The notes under the pieces: model-generated
The model's database searches: none
What the model was told of the DNA's origin: nothing
The model's input: the letters and a program-made list of their open reading frames with translations, nothing else
Position numbers and translations under genes: made by a program
Assembly: GCA_016929905.1 (NCBI GenBank)
Contig: JAFGHX010000328.1
Coordinates: 33,128 to 97,127, forward strand
From: Kiritimatiellia bacterium
GTDB taxonomy: Bacteria > Verrucomicrobiota > Kiritimatiellia > JAFGHX01
Reading direction: 5' to 3'
Length of the DNA stretch: 64,000 bases
Part shown: positions 8,151 through 16,802 of the stretch, piece by piece
Layout of the letters: each line of letters begins with the position of its first letter
How positions within the stretch are numbered: the first letter of the stretch is position 1

Positions 8151-10139
8151 CTAGTGAGGCCGTCGGTGCGCGAGTTTTTCGCGGCCCGCCTTCACGCAGT
8201 TCCGGATGGACGGGTCCTGCGGGGCGATGGCGAGCGCCTGCTCCCACTCGCGCAGGGCGTCCGCATAGCGCGCCTGTTGATAGTAGGCCAGGCCCAGGTT
8301 CTTGTGCAGCTGGGCGAGACGCGGGGTCGGCAACGGGCAGCGTGCGATCGCGAAGCGGTACGCCTCGATGGCCTCGTGAATCCGGCCCAGTGTGTAGAGG
8401 GCGACCCCGCGGTTGTTGTGCGCCTCCACGTGGTCGGGTTCGGCCGCTATCGCTTTGTCGTATTCGCGCAGCGCGTCCTGCAGCCGGCCCTGATCGGCGT
8501 AGACCAGCCCGAGGTTGGTGCGGGCTTCGGGATCGTTCCCGTTCACGGCCAGCGCTTTGCGGAAGTGGTCAAGCGCCTCCTCAACGCGACCCTGCTCGCG
8601 GTACAGCGCGCCCAGGTTCGTGTGCGCGTCGAAATAGTCGGGTTTCAGTTCGACGGCGCGCCGGTGCGATTCGATCGCCGCCGCCCGCCGGCCCTGCGCG
8701 GAGTACAGCAGGCCGAGGTTGTTGCAGGACACCCAGCTGCGCGGATTGACGCCCAACGCGTGAGAATAGAGCGACATGGAGTCGCGCCAGGTCCGGGTCT
8801 GGCCGAAGCTGCGCACGCCGAGAATGAGGAGCAGGGCCGGCGCGGCGGCCAGCGCCGGGCGGCCGTACCGCGCGACAAGCCACGCGGCGGCCAGCGCCGG
8901 GCCGAGCATGGCGGCGTACAGGTAGTGATCGGCGGTCGTGGAGTACTGTTGGAACTGGAAGGAGAGGAACCCGAGCACCGGCAGCAGCGCGGCGGCGAAC
9001 ACGGCCATGGCCGCCAGGAGCCAGCCCGTCCGGCGCGGCGTCAGGAGCAGCAGCCCGGCCAGCACGTACGGCAGAAGACCGGTCAGCGGCAACCAGGCCT
9101 GCTTCAGGACAAACGACGGCAGGCGCCCGTAGTCGAAAGCGAGCCGCGCCGGCCACACCAGCTTGAACAGATAGAAGCTGAACGCGTCGCCGGCGATCAA
9201 AGGGCGCGCCCAGAGCGGCGGCTTGACGAGCGGCGCCACGTATTGCGCCTTGCGCCCGTAAAGCACGACCGGCACGGCGAGCAGGAGCCAGCCTGCTGCC
9301 AGGACCAGAGCCCAGCGGCGCGGCCCGGCGCCGAGGCGCCGGACCAGGCCGCGGAGCCCGGAGTCGCCGGTCCGGCACAGGCTGAACACCAGCAGCGCGA
9401 GTGCGAACAGCGGCGTGACAACGGCGCTCGGCTTCGACAAGAGCGCAAGCCCGTACGCCGCCGTGCCGGCCAGACAGGCGGCCCCGAACGCGAGCGGCCG
9501 CCCCCGTGCGGCGCCGTCCGGCGCGGCGAGCAGTCTGTACACGCGCAGGAACTGCCAGCCGGCGACAAGCATGAACAGACCACAGAGCACATCCTTCAGG
9601 CCGCAGGCCCAGCCGACGCTTTCGACCTGAACCGGGTGCAGGGCGAACACGAGGGCGCCCGCCGACGCCGCCCACGGGTCGCCGAAGACATGCCGCAGAA
9701 TGGCCAGAGCCGCCAGGACAGCGAGCGCGTGAAACAGAAGATTCGCCCCGTGAAAGAAACGCGGATCCAGCGCGCCGCCGCGCTGGGCGTGAAACGCATG
9801 CGACAAGCGCGCCACGCCGCCCCACACCGTGAACGAAACCGGGACGTACAACCCCGAGAAGACGTTGCGCCAATAGGCGCCAATGTTGGCGGCGGTCGGG
9901 CGGATCAGGTCGCGGTTCTCGCGCAGCCAGTGTGCGTCGTCCCATGTCGTGAACTCGCACGTCAGCAGCGGGGCGTAGGTGGCGAGCGTCGCCAGAACGA
10001 CGGCCGCGGCGACGGCGATTTCCACGCGGCGTGAGGCGCGGCGCGCTGTCTCCCGCCGTACCGGCTGGACGGGCGGCTCGCCCCTCTCAGCGGCACCCGC
10101 GGCGTCCTTCTTGCGTCGGTCACGCTTCCTCGCTGCCAT
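8151..10139 (-). CDS. Polytopic GT-C-like membrane protein with C-terminal TPR repeats
   Basis: 662 residues. A basic N-terminal tail of about 38 residues is followed by about ten hydrophobic segments up to about residue 430. The first extracytoplasmic loop carries TTWDDAHWL, an Asp-Asp pair in the position where GT-C glycosyltransferases (PMT/TMTC type) hold their catalytic acid. The last 200 residues contain five tetratricopeptide repeats (units beginning CNNLGLLYSAQG, AHTNLGALYREQG, ARTNLGLVYADQG, AHNNRGVALYTLG and LHKNLGLAYYQQ). This layout matches bacterial TMTC-like proteins thought to transfer sugars from lipid carriers to proteins. It is separated by over 300 bases from both neighbours and is probably its own unit. 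Glycosyltransferase activity is inferred. Confidence 0.8.
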   Translation of the reverse strand: MAARKRDRRKKDAAGAAERGEPPVQPVRRETARRASRRVEIAVAAAVVLATLATYAPLLTCEFTTWDDAHWLRENRDLIRPTAANIGAYWRNVFSGLYVPVSFTVWGGVARLSHAFHAQRGGALDPRFFHGANLLFHALAVLAALAILRHVFGDPWAASAGALVFALHPVQVESVGWACGLKDVLCGLFMLVAGWQFLRVYRLLAAPDGAARGRPLAFGAACLAGTAAYGLALLSKPSAVVTPLFALALLVFSLCRTGDSGLRGLVRRLGAGPRRWALVLAAGWLLLAVPVVLYGRKAQYVAPLVKPPLWARPLIAGDAFSFYLFKLVWPARLAFDYGRLPSFVLKQAWLPLTGLLPYVLAGLLLLTPRRTGWLLAAMAVFAAALLPVLGFLSFQFQQYSTTADHYLYAAMLGPALAAAWLVARYGRPALAAAPALLLILGVRSFGQTRTWRDSMSLYSHALGVNPRSWVSCNNLGLLYSAQGRRAAAIESHRRAVELKPDYFDAHTNLGALYREQGRVEEALDHFRKALAVNGNDPEARTNLGLVYADQGRLQDALREYDKAIAAEPDHVEAHNNRGVALYTLGRIHEAIEAYRFAIARCPLPTPRLAQLHKNLGLAYYQQARYADALREWEQALAIAPQDPSIRNCVKAGREKLAHRRPH

Positions 10140-10593
10140 AGCCTGAAAGGCTACGCGGCGGCGGGCCCTTTGTCGAGCGTGGAGCGGACGCGGCTCACGG
10201 GCGACTCAGTCGAACGAATCAGCGCGAACGCGACGGCCGTGTTTGGTACGACCGCGCACATGAGGGGCGAGCAACTGGCTCAACGGGGTCTTGTTGGTGA
10301 AGGTGGAAAGTTGAGCCACGAGCCGGTCATTGATCTGCTGGGCACGGAAGATGGATCCGGAAATCGTCGACCGTTCTCGCCGCCGTTCTCGCGTGTCCGC
10401 CGTAGGCCCGGCAACGGCGGGTCGACCGAATCCGTGGCGCCTGATGATGACCGTGAGGGGCGAAAGCGGTGGACGATAACGGACGACGATAAGGGTCGAG
10501 GAGGAAGAGGAGAACGACGCTCGAATGACCGATTGCCGAACCTGCGGTGCCGCCGCCCCGCCGGCACCACAGGCCACACAGGAACTGCGCGGC
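10140..10593. other. Unassigned gap between membrane protein and sulfatase genes
   Basis: About 450 bases with no recognisable gene. On the minus strand a 132-codon frame (10206-10604) is open, but it is Ser/Arg-rich, lacks a visible ribosome-binding site, overlaps the sulfatase stop and resembles nothing I know. No strong palindrome is visible. It may be decayed coding DNA. Confidence 0.4.
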
Positions 10594-12033
10594 CTACCAC
10601 TCATGCGTCCGCACGGGCAGCGGGTCGCGCGCGGCGAGGTATCGCTCGAAGAGCAGACGCTCCATCTCCATGCGTTTCGGCACGTAGCCGGGATCCGCCC
10701 AGAGATTCGCGAACTCGCCCGGATCGTTCTTCAGATCGTACAGCTCGCCGTACGGCCGGCCGGGATAGTGGTTCAGCTTCCAGTCCGCGGTGCGGATACC
10801 CAGGATCGAGAAGCCGGTCGGATCGATGCCCCGCGCGAGCAGTTCCGGGCTCTCCCGGTCCTGGACCAGCACCGATTCGCGCCCCGCGGCGCCGGCCGCA
10901 CCCGCGAGCAGGCCGCGAATGGACCGGCCCTGCACGCCGGCGGGCGCCGCCACCCCCGCCAGATCCAGCAGGGTCGGCATGATATCCACCGATTCGACCA
11001 GTTCCTCGAGCACGGTGCCGCCGGCCGTTTCGCCCGGCACGCGCCAGATCATGGGCACGTTGATGACCTGCTCGTAGAGGAACGGGCCGTGCCGCCAGAT
11101 GTGATGGTCGGTCAGCATCAGCCCGTGGTCGGCCGTGAACAGCACGATCGTGTTGTCTGCCAGCCCCTGCGCCTCGAGGGCGGCCATCAGCCTGCCGAAC
11201 TGCTTGTCGAGGAAACTCGCCTGCGCGTAATAGGTGGCCAGCACCTGCCTGAGCTTGGCCTCGTCGGGATGCGTGTTCCGCCGCAAGTACGCGTCGTAGC
11301 ACGCTTGTTGGTAGGGCGGCTTGCCAACGAGCTCGCCGCCTTTCGCCTCGGGCAACGGCAGATCGTCCGGATCGTACATGTCCATGAAGGTCAACGGCGG
11401 CCGGCAGGGCGGAATAAGCTCGTGGAACGAGCAAGACGCGAAGAACGGGGCGTCAGACTGCGCCTGGCGTCCCACAAAATCGATCGCTTGGTCCGTAATC
11501 CATTGCAGGTCGTGCGCGTCTTCCGGCAACCCGTGGCGCGGGACCTCCGCGCCCGGCGGCGTTTCGCCGTCCCCGGCGACATGCTTGACGAGTTCCGGAA
11601 AGTTCTCTTCGACAAACCGGACATACTCGACCCCGCGCCGGTTCTCGCTGAGATGAACCTCCTGAAAACCGTAGTAGGGCGTGTCCACGATCGGCGCGTA
11701 TTTCTCGTACGGCTGCTGCGGCTCGAAATGGATCTTGCCGGTCGCGAATGTGGCGTAGCCGTGCTCGGCCAGCACCTGCGGCAGCGTGACCTCGTCGGTG
11801 GGCAACGTGATCCCGTTCGCCCAGACCCCGTGGCAGTGCGGGTAGCGGCCGGTGAAGATCGAGGCGCGCGTCGGCATGCAGACGGTGTGCGAACAGTACG
11901 CGCGCCGCAGCCGAGCGCCCTCGCCCGCAAACGCATCGATGTTCGGCGTCTGCAGAAGGCGGTTCCCGTAACAGCCCAGCGCCTCGGCCCGGTGCCCGTC
12001 GGTCAGGAATAGGATGATATTGGGTTTCTTCAT
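10594..12033 (-). CDS. Sulfatase (formylglycine-dependent, Cys-type)
   Basis: 479 residues from the ATG at 12033, chosen because GAGGGAGAA lies just upstream and the protein then begins MKKPNIILFLTDGHR; an in-frame upstream ATG would add 24 basic residues. The signature C-M-P-T-R is at residues 52-56, so Cys52 would be converted to formylglycine by a maturase (none in this window). Asp12 and the later TADHGLM motif are typical metal and active-site segments of type I sulfatases. The usual N-terminal Asp-Asp pair is Thr-Asp-Gly here. No signal peptide is visible, suggesting a cytoplasmic location. It ends a minus-strand carbohydrate island with DUF4838 proteins and epimerases; a role in desulfating sugars is inferred and the substrate cannot be told. 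Confidence 0.9.
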   Translation of the reverse strand: MKKPNIILFLTDGHRAEALGCYGNRLLQTPNIDAFAGEGARLRRAYCSHTVCMPTRASIFTGRYPHCHGVWANGITLPTDEVTLPQVLAEHGYATFATGKIHFEPQQPYEKYAPIVDTPYYGFQEVHLSENRRGVEYVRFVEENFPELVKHVAGDGETPPGAEVPRHGLPEDAHDLQWITDQAIDFVGRQAQSDAPFFASCSFHELIPPCRPPLTFMDMYDPDDLPLPEAKGGELVGKPPYQQACYDAYLRRNTHPDEAKLRQVLATYYAQASFLDKQFGRLMAALEAQGLADNTIVLFTADHGLMLTDHHIWRHGPFLYEQVINVPMIWRVPGETAGGTVLEELVESVDIMPTLLDLAGVAAPAGVQGRSIRGLLAGAAGAAGRESVLVQDRESPELLARGIDPTGFSILGIRTADWKLNHYPGRPYGELYDLKNDPGEFANLWADPGYVPKRMEMERLLFERYLAARDPLPVRTHEW

Positions 12034-12078
12034 GTTGGTTCTCCCTCGTCTGCAACGTGTCCCACGCGCCTGCGTTGC

Positions 12079-12153
12079 CCGGCTCGCGAGGACGCTCGCC
12101 CTCAAGCATCATAACATTTGACCCAGATGGAGGGCGAGCGTCTCGCGAGCCGG
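12079..12153. repeat. Palindromic intergenic repeat, family GGCTCGCGAGGA, copy 1
   Basis: Near-perfect inverted repeat: a 25-base arm at 12079-12103 beginning CCGGCTCGCGAGGACG pairs with 12129-12153, with one base missing, around a 25-base AT-richer centre. It lies about 45 bases upstream of the sulfatase start. The inner arm GCTCGCCCTC and outer arm GGCTCGCGAGGA recur at 12596-12699 and 14000-14103. Confidence 0.8.
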
Positions 12154-12225
12154 TTTGCGGGACGGGCTCCGGGATGGGCGGGACATCCGCATCCGTGGCG
12201 CGTCGCATGGCGCAGACGGGTTCGG

Positions 12226-12507
12226 TCATCGTCGTTGCCTCCCTCGTGAAGCCAGCCTCGAGTGTTCAGTCGGGTAGGTGCGACGCACCTCCGTGATGTC
12301 CAGACCGAACTGGCTCTCCCACGGGAACGTGATGTCGACTCCGACGATTGCGCGGACCGTGTCGACGGTCGCGTGCCGATCGAGCCCCTCGCCTTTCCAC
12401 CGTTCGATGGTGCTGGGCCAGATGTCCATCAGGTCCACAAACGGGACGCGATCGACCTCCTCTCCGGCGAACAGCCGCCGGAAACGTTCTCGGTATGTCA
12501 TGTGCAT
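12226..12507 (-). pseudogene. Uroporphyrinogen decarboxylase-family N-terminal remnant
   Basis: From ATG 12507 the frame reads MHMTYRERFRRLFAGEEVDR and continues with VPFVDLMDIWPSTIERW, the characteristic N-terminus of URO-D-family (MtaA/CmuA-like) proteins of about 350 residues. Similarity ends after about 80 residues (LDITEVRRTY) and the frame stops after a short basic tail, so roughly three quarters of the gene is missing. A weak GGAAG precedes the start; an ATG 26 codons earlier lies inside a hairpin repeat. The remnant is bracketed by two copies of the GGCTCGCGAGGA palindrome. An unrelated full-length family member is at 41225-42190. Probably non-functional. Confidence 0.7.
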
Positions 12508-12595
12508 GTTGGCCACTTCCAGCTTTCGGTGTTCAGCCTGCCCGCCATAGCCGCGGCGACGGCGGGCGTTCAGGCCTGAGTCCACGCCAAAGAGC

Positions 12596-12699
12596 GGCTC
12601 GCGAGGACCCGCCTTCGCTCAGACAGCTATGGCGGGCAGGCTGCTCGCCCTCCACTGACGTCACATGTAGTTGCGAATGGAGGGCGAGGCTCCCGAGCC
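12596..12699. repeat. Palindromic intergenic repeat, family GGCTCGCGAGGA, copy 2
   Basis: Left arm GGCTCGCGAGGAC then GCTCGCCCTCCA, right arm TGGAGGGCGAG then CGAGCC. Between the outer and inner left-arm parts sits an extra hairpin at 12608-12637 (CCCGCC...GGCGGG with an AGCTAT side), a member of the GCCCGCCATAGC family also found at 12540-12567, 14062-14091 and 28822-28850. It directly abuts the 123-base palindrome that follows. Confidence 0.75.
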
Positions 12700-12821
12700 T
12701 GTCTCAAAACCGGGGAACAGCCCTTACGGGCTTAACTACAAACGGCAGAAACCACCAGATATGTGGTTTGTAGTTAACGCCGTAAGGCGTGTGGCAACGT
12801 GTGGTCCAGGTTTTGAGACAG
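12699..12821. repeat. 123-base nested palindrome
   Basis: Outer arms CTGTCTCAAAACC (12699-12711) and GGTTTTGAGACAG (12809-12821) are perfect complements. Further in, CTTACGG (12723-12729) pairs with CCGTAAG (12780-12786) and a 12-base arm TTAACTACAAAC (12732-12743) pairs with 12766-12777. A diverged copy of the left half lies at 52964-53040 in the start of batD, and the outer-arm word GAGGTTTTGAGACAG recurs near 19242-19256 just before the regulator start. No coding capacity; a non-autonomous mobile or regulatory element is possible. Confidence 0.75.
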
Positions 12822-12910
12822 CCTCTCCCGACGAGCCGGAACCTTGGAGTGGGCTCAGGTTCGCGTGCCGCCCTGAATCCGTCATCCGCACTCCGCGTTC
12901 TGCGTTCCCC

Positions 12911-13936
12911 TCACAACCCTTCCGGCCGCTCGCTCACGATGAAGTCCAGCACGTTCTCCTTCATGAACTGCACGCGCTGCAGGTGCATGGGATCGTCGCT
13001 CTCCGAAGCCAGCCGCACGGCCTCCTGAAAATACGCCGTCCACCGCTCAAGCGTGGGCCGGTCGTACACGTCCGTCCAGAGGCCCTCTTTCGTCCTCGGC
13101 TGCTTCTCGGGACCCATCGGCGTCTCGACGACCTTGCCGCGGTAGGTCGGGAACTTGGCCTCGATCTCGTCCCAGAATTTTCCCATCGGGCCGGCTGCCG
13201 GCCCGTAGCACTTAAGGATCGTGCTGTGCCGCGCGCGCAGCGCGAACAGGTTGCGCCGCTTGACTCGCTCTTCGCCGTTCTTCAACCCCATCTCAATCGT
13301 GCCGTACCCCAGCTTGTAGCCGGCCTCCCTGCCCTCCTTCACGGTCTCCAGGCTCTTGAGCGGCGACGCGTGACGGGCCAGCTTGTTCGGCTTCTCCAAG
13401 ACGTCCAACCCCGGCATCGCGACTGTTTGATGCTTGGGAACCACCTCCCCCACCGGCAGGAAGAAGTACCAGCGCACGCCGAGGAACCGCTCGAGGAACT
13501 CGTACGCGCCGAAGATCGTGGCGTGTTCGAACGTCGTCGCCCAGGTCGAGCGTCTTGTCACACGCCGCACCGGGTCTTCCTTGGGATCGTCCCGGCCCAG
13601 GATCACTATCGCGTCGCCCACGGTCTTCATCCGGAACGCGTCGCGCGTAAGACCGGCCGTCGTGACGCCGAGTTGCTCGGCGATCTTCCCCGCGCCCACG
13701 ACGATGTCGACCGTACCGTCCGTCGAGCGCTGATCGACGATCGGCAGCGTCGCACCGGTGGATTTCTGTATGTAATGCTGCAGTTCCCTTGCCGCAAACC
13801 GTGCCGACGGGGTCGTGTCCGCGCCAACGACGATCCGCGCCTTGGGTTGGCCGTTCTCGACGAGAATGAGCGGATCCGCCCGGGCGACCGATGCAAGCCC
13901 CGTCGCGAGCAATACAAACGCTACGCACTGCTTCAT
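12911..13936 (-). CDS. Short secreted DUF4838/GH67-N-like protein, apparently missing the central domain
   Basis: 341 residues with a clear signal peptide (MKQCVAFVLLATGLASVARA). Residues about 22-165 match the N-terminal alpha-glucuronidase-like module seen in the DUF4838 protein next door (shared features: ARELQHYIQKSTGATLPI, FEHATIFGAYEFLERFLGVRWYF). After about residue 240 (CYGPAAG) the sequence moves directly to a helical end (KEGLWTDVYDRPTLERW...) of the kind found at the end of such proteins, so the middle of the DUF4838 region appears deleted in frame. An RBS-like AGGAGG lies upstream of ATG (rc of CCTCCCT at 13942-13948). It is placed between two GGCTCGCGAGGA repeats. Whether it keeps carbohydrate binding is unknown. 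Confidence 0.7.
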   Translation of the reverse strand: MKQCVAFVLLATGLASVARADPLILVENGQPKARIVVGADTTPSARFAARELQHYIQKSTGATLPIVDQRSTDGTVDIVVGAGKIAEQLGVTTAGLTRDAFRMKTVGDAIVILGRDDPKEDPVRRVTRRSTWATTFEHATIFGAYEFLERFLGVRWYFFLPVGEVVPKHQTVAMPGLDVLEKPNKLARHASPLKSLETVKEGREAGYKLGYGTIEMGLKNGEERVKRRNLFALRARHSTILKCYGPAAGPMGKFWDEIEAKFPTYRGKVVETPMGPEKQPRTKEGLWTDVYDRPTLERWTAYFQEAVRLASESDDPMHLQRVQFMKENVLDFIVSERPEGL

Positions 13937-13999
13937 TAGGACCTCCCTATGATTTCGCGCCCCAGTAACGCAGGCCGGAATGTGTCCACTCCAAGAAAC

Positions 14000-14103
14000 G
14001 GCTCGTCAGGAGCCTCGCCCTCCATCGCCTGAGACCGATCGCGATGGAGGGCGAGCAGCCTGCCCGCCATAGCTGTCTGAGCGAAGGCGGGTCCTCGCGA
14101 GCC
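14000..14103. repeat. Palindromic intergenic repeat, family GGCTCGCGAGGA, copy 3
   Basis: Same composition as copy 2 but in opposite orientation: left GGCTCG and CTCGCCCTCCATCGC, right GCGATGGAGGGCGAG, then the GCCCGCCATAGC hairpin (14062-14091) and TCCTCGCGAGCC. The three copies enclose the URO-D remnant and the shortened DUF4838 gene, which suggests these repeats mark sites of rearrangement. Confidence 0.75.
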
Positions 14104-14130
14104 GCGAACGGCCTCGTAGCCATGCGTACC

Positions 14131-16593
14131 CTACTCCAACCACATCGTACCAAACCGTTCCACATTATGAAACGAGCCGAACGTCGGGCGCCAGGTTGAA
14201 AGCTCCCGTTGCCAGACGCCTTTTCCGTTCTCTTTGTAGAAGTGGTTCCGGCAGAAGTTGACGCGCCATGGCTTGTCCTTCGTGGGGCGGGCCAACTCGA
14301 GCGAAGCCAGCGGGACCGCCAGTTCCGCGGTCCATTCGTTCTCGCCAGTCGTTGCCCTATAGATAGCCCCGTCGCAATCCCATTTCAACATGTCCAGCGT
14401 GAACTTCGCCGTCCTGTCCGGGTGGAAGTTGTCTGTGTAGATGTCGTCCGGCCCGACGACGAACTGGTGCTTCCTGACGCCATCGACAAAGAACAGCTCG
14501 CAACTGTCGTCCGCCATCCAGATCGTGCCGTCCTCGCTGCCGGCCGGGAGCGTGCGCCGGGGCGGGAGACCGCTCAAGGGCGCGCGAATGGCCACGTAGA
14601 GCGTCTTCCCGTCGTGCAGGAAGCGCATCTCCGTCTGAGCGTGCAGATCCACGCTGTTGAAGCTGTCGCAAAACTCCTTCGCCACCGCTGCGGTTTGCCA
14701 GCACGGATCCGAGAGCACGCCGTCGACGGTTGGCGCGGCAGCCGCCGCCTTGACGGGCAACGTTTCGTTCCCGATCTTCCGGCGCAACGCAGCGGTCCAG
14801 CGGGCGCTCGTGGCTTCGAAGGGGAGGAAGCCGTCCAGCGTCTTCTGCGCCCGGGCGTGATAGGGCTCGCGGCCGCGAGAGACCTGCTCGGCTTCTCTCA
14901 GATATCCCATGGTCTCGCGCACGAATGCCGCCGGATAGACCTGGCCCCAAACCCCCCGGTAATTCCAACCGTCGGACTTGTTGTTCGGGTCCATATACGC
15001 CGTTTCCATGGCATCGTAGAACTTGCGTACCCAGGGACCGGCCGGCCCGTAGAACGCCTCGTAGAACTCGGCCAGCATCGCGTCGACATCCTGATCCAGG
15101 TTCCACATGAGCTTGAAGGCCACATAGGCGTTGAGCGAGTCAAACATCCAGTCCGGCCAACTCCGCCGCTCCGGCGTGCCCGTGATATTGATTCCTTCGC
15201 TGTTGTACTGACACAACTCAATCACGCGTCCCTTCACGCGGCCGCGCTCCAACCCGAGCCAATCCTGGATCATGTGCGGAAAGATGGTAGGCGCCCCGTA
15301 GGTTCCCTTGCTGAAGCGCGGATTGTTCCAGTAATCCCAGACATACACATTCGGCGTCTTCTCGGCCCACTTCTCAATGCGGGCCAGGTAGGACGCCCGG
15401 GCTTTCGATGAGCTGGCCAAATGCTGCGAACTGGACCCGATGGTAAGCGTCACGGAAACGTTCGGCTCCAGGGGGCCCTCGGGCACATCGGAATAGCCGC
15501 TGTAGGAGCAGCACGTGATGATGCGCCCGGGGTGGCTCCGGCGCACGTCACGGGCCACCAGGTTCACGAACGACCATACCCAGTCGGAATGCTTGCCGCC
15601 CCGCCCGCGCTCCGGCCGGATCTTCGCCTGGCACGCCGGGCACTGGCAGACATGCAGGTCAAGCCCATCCCCGGGCATAACGGACGTGTAACGCTGCCAC
15701 GGATTCTTCTCGAATTCCTTCCGCTTGTCGGCGATCATCTGCGTCAGAACGTCCGGGTTGCTGAAGCAGACGTGACCCCCCATCTGCCCGGCTTGGGTCA
15801 AGCGGTGCCCGGCCCGTTGCAGCGCGAACCATTCGGGATGCGTCTTGCCGAACCGCCCGGGCCAATCGTTGAACGCATGCATGCCGATCGGGCTGCCGCC
15901 CTGGGTGCCGCGTCTCATGCGCCGCCACCACGTCCAGACGTCGCGGGTCGTCAGGTCCGCATCGTCGTGGACCCCGTAGAAACAAAACCGCGCATCGAAC
16001 GTGGGTGCGCCGCTCCAATGAACCTTCGCCACGGTCAGGTCCCGATGCTGGGGCACGACACGGCCCAAATCACCGGGCCAATACCAGCGTACCCCGACCA
16101 CACGCTCCAGGAATTCGTACGCGGCATACAGCGTGCCGAACGGAACCAGCGCGTTGGACACCGCATCCTTCTCATGTTCCCCATCGCCGCCGCTGATGAT
16201 CACCGCCTGGCCGGCACGCGTCACCACCCAGTTGTCGAGCGCGAGATAGCGCGGCGCCAGTCCGAATCGCTCCGCAAGTTCCGTCGCGCCCACCTGGATC
16301 GTCGGGCCCGTGACTGGCTCGCCATCCTTGGCCACGGGCAGCTTCGTGCCCGTGCTGAGCTCGAGATGCTCGTTCAGTTCCTTGACCGCATAGCGGACCG
16401 TGCGGGTGGCGTTCGTGCGGATCACGATTGTGGCGACCGGCCTGCCGGCCTTGACAAGAACCAATGGCCCGGTTCCCGGCTCCAGCGCCGCCACCCGGTT
16501 GGGCTGATGCTCGCGCTCCAGCGCCAACACCGTCCCCGGCCAAACGACAAAGGCGCCGAAGGCTGCGAGTGCGATGCGTTTGATCGGATTCAT
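14131..16593 (-). CDS. Secreted DUF4838 protein with C-terminal CBM9-like domain
   Basis: 820 residues from ATG 16593, preceded by GGGGGAAAA; the protein then starts MNPIKRIALAAFG with a signal peptide ending near VLALERE. Residues about 40-180 form a GH67-N-like module, about 200-560 the DUF4838 domain (motifs such as HPEWFALQRAGHR, CQCPACQAK, VYVWDYWNN, MWNLDQDVDAMLAEFYEAFYG), and about 645-820 a CBM9-like beta-sandwich of the type that binds reducing ends of sugars (PTVDGVLSDPCWQTA ... NEWTAELAVPLASL). Family members are suspected glycosidases acting outside the cytoplasm. Its neighbours (sulfatase, epimerases, sugar regulator) support a role in polysaccharide use. Substrate unknown. Confidence 0.85.
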   Translation of the reverse strand: MNPIKRIALAAFGAFVVWPGTVLALEREHQPNRVAALEPGTGPLVLVKAGRPVATIVIRTNATRTVRYAVKELNEHLELSTGTKLPVAKDGEPVTGPTIQVGATELAERFGLAPRYLALDNWVVTRAGQAVIISGGDGEHEKDAVSNALVPFGTLYAAYEFLERVVGVRWYWPGDLGRVVPQHRDLTVAKVHWSGAPTFDARFCFYGVHDDADLTTRDVWTWWRRMRRGTQGGSPIGMHAFNDWPGRFGKTHPEWFALQRAGHRLTQAGQMGGHVCFSNPDVLTQMIADKRKEFEKNPWQRYTSVMPGDGLDLHVCQCPACQAKIRPERGRGGKHSDWVWSFVNLVARDVRRSHPGRIITCCSYSGYSDVPEGPLEPNVSVTLTIGSSSQHLASSSKARASYLARIEKWAEKTPNVYVWDYWNNPRFSKGTYGAPTIFPHMIQDWLGLERGRVKGRVIELCQYNSEGINITGTPERRSWPDWMFDSLNAYVAFKLMWNLDQDVDAMLAEFYEAFYGPAGPWVRKFYDAMETAYMDPNNKSDGWNYRGVWGQVYPAAFVRETMGYLREAEQVSRGREPYHARAQKTLDGFLPFEATSARWTAALRRKIGNETLPVKAAAAAPTVDGVLSDPCWQTAAVAKEFCDSFNSVDLHAQTEMRFLHDGKTLYVAIRAPLSGLPPRRTLPAGSEDGTIWMADDSCELFFVDGVRKHQFVVGPDDIYTDNFHPDRTAKFTLDMLKWDCDGAIYRATTGENEWTAELAVPLASLELARPTKDKPWRVNFCRNHFYKENGKGVWQRELSTWRPTFGSFHNVERFGTMWLE

Positions 16594-16802
16594 GGGTTTT
16601 CCCCCTTTCGCAACGGGTGAATCGGCACGAGCCGCAGCACGCCGAACACAATCTGCCGACACAGATCATCTCGGCACGCCGGGTGTTCTGTCAAGGTAAG
16701 GACGGCTTGACTTGACGCCGGGCCAAGGGCTGCAGTGCCTGTCCGGCGCTTGTCCTCGCCCCTTGTCGCCACGGCCACTGATCACTGATGACGGCTCACT
16801 TC

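Noticed and set aside
8097..10034. 645-codon plus-strand frame opposite the TPR membrane protein
   Set aside because: Arg/Gln-rich antisense shadow; the minus-strand product has clear membrane helices and TPRs.
10206..10604. 132-codon minus-strand frame downstream of the sulfatase
   Set aside because: No ribosome-binding site, no family resemblance, and overlap with the sulfatase stop; kept only as a possible decayed gene in the gap description.
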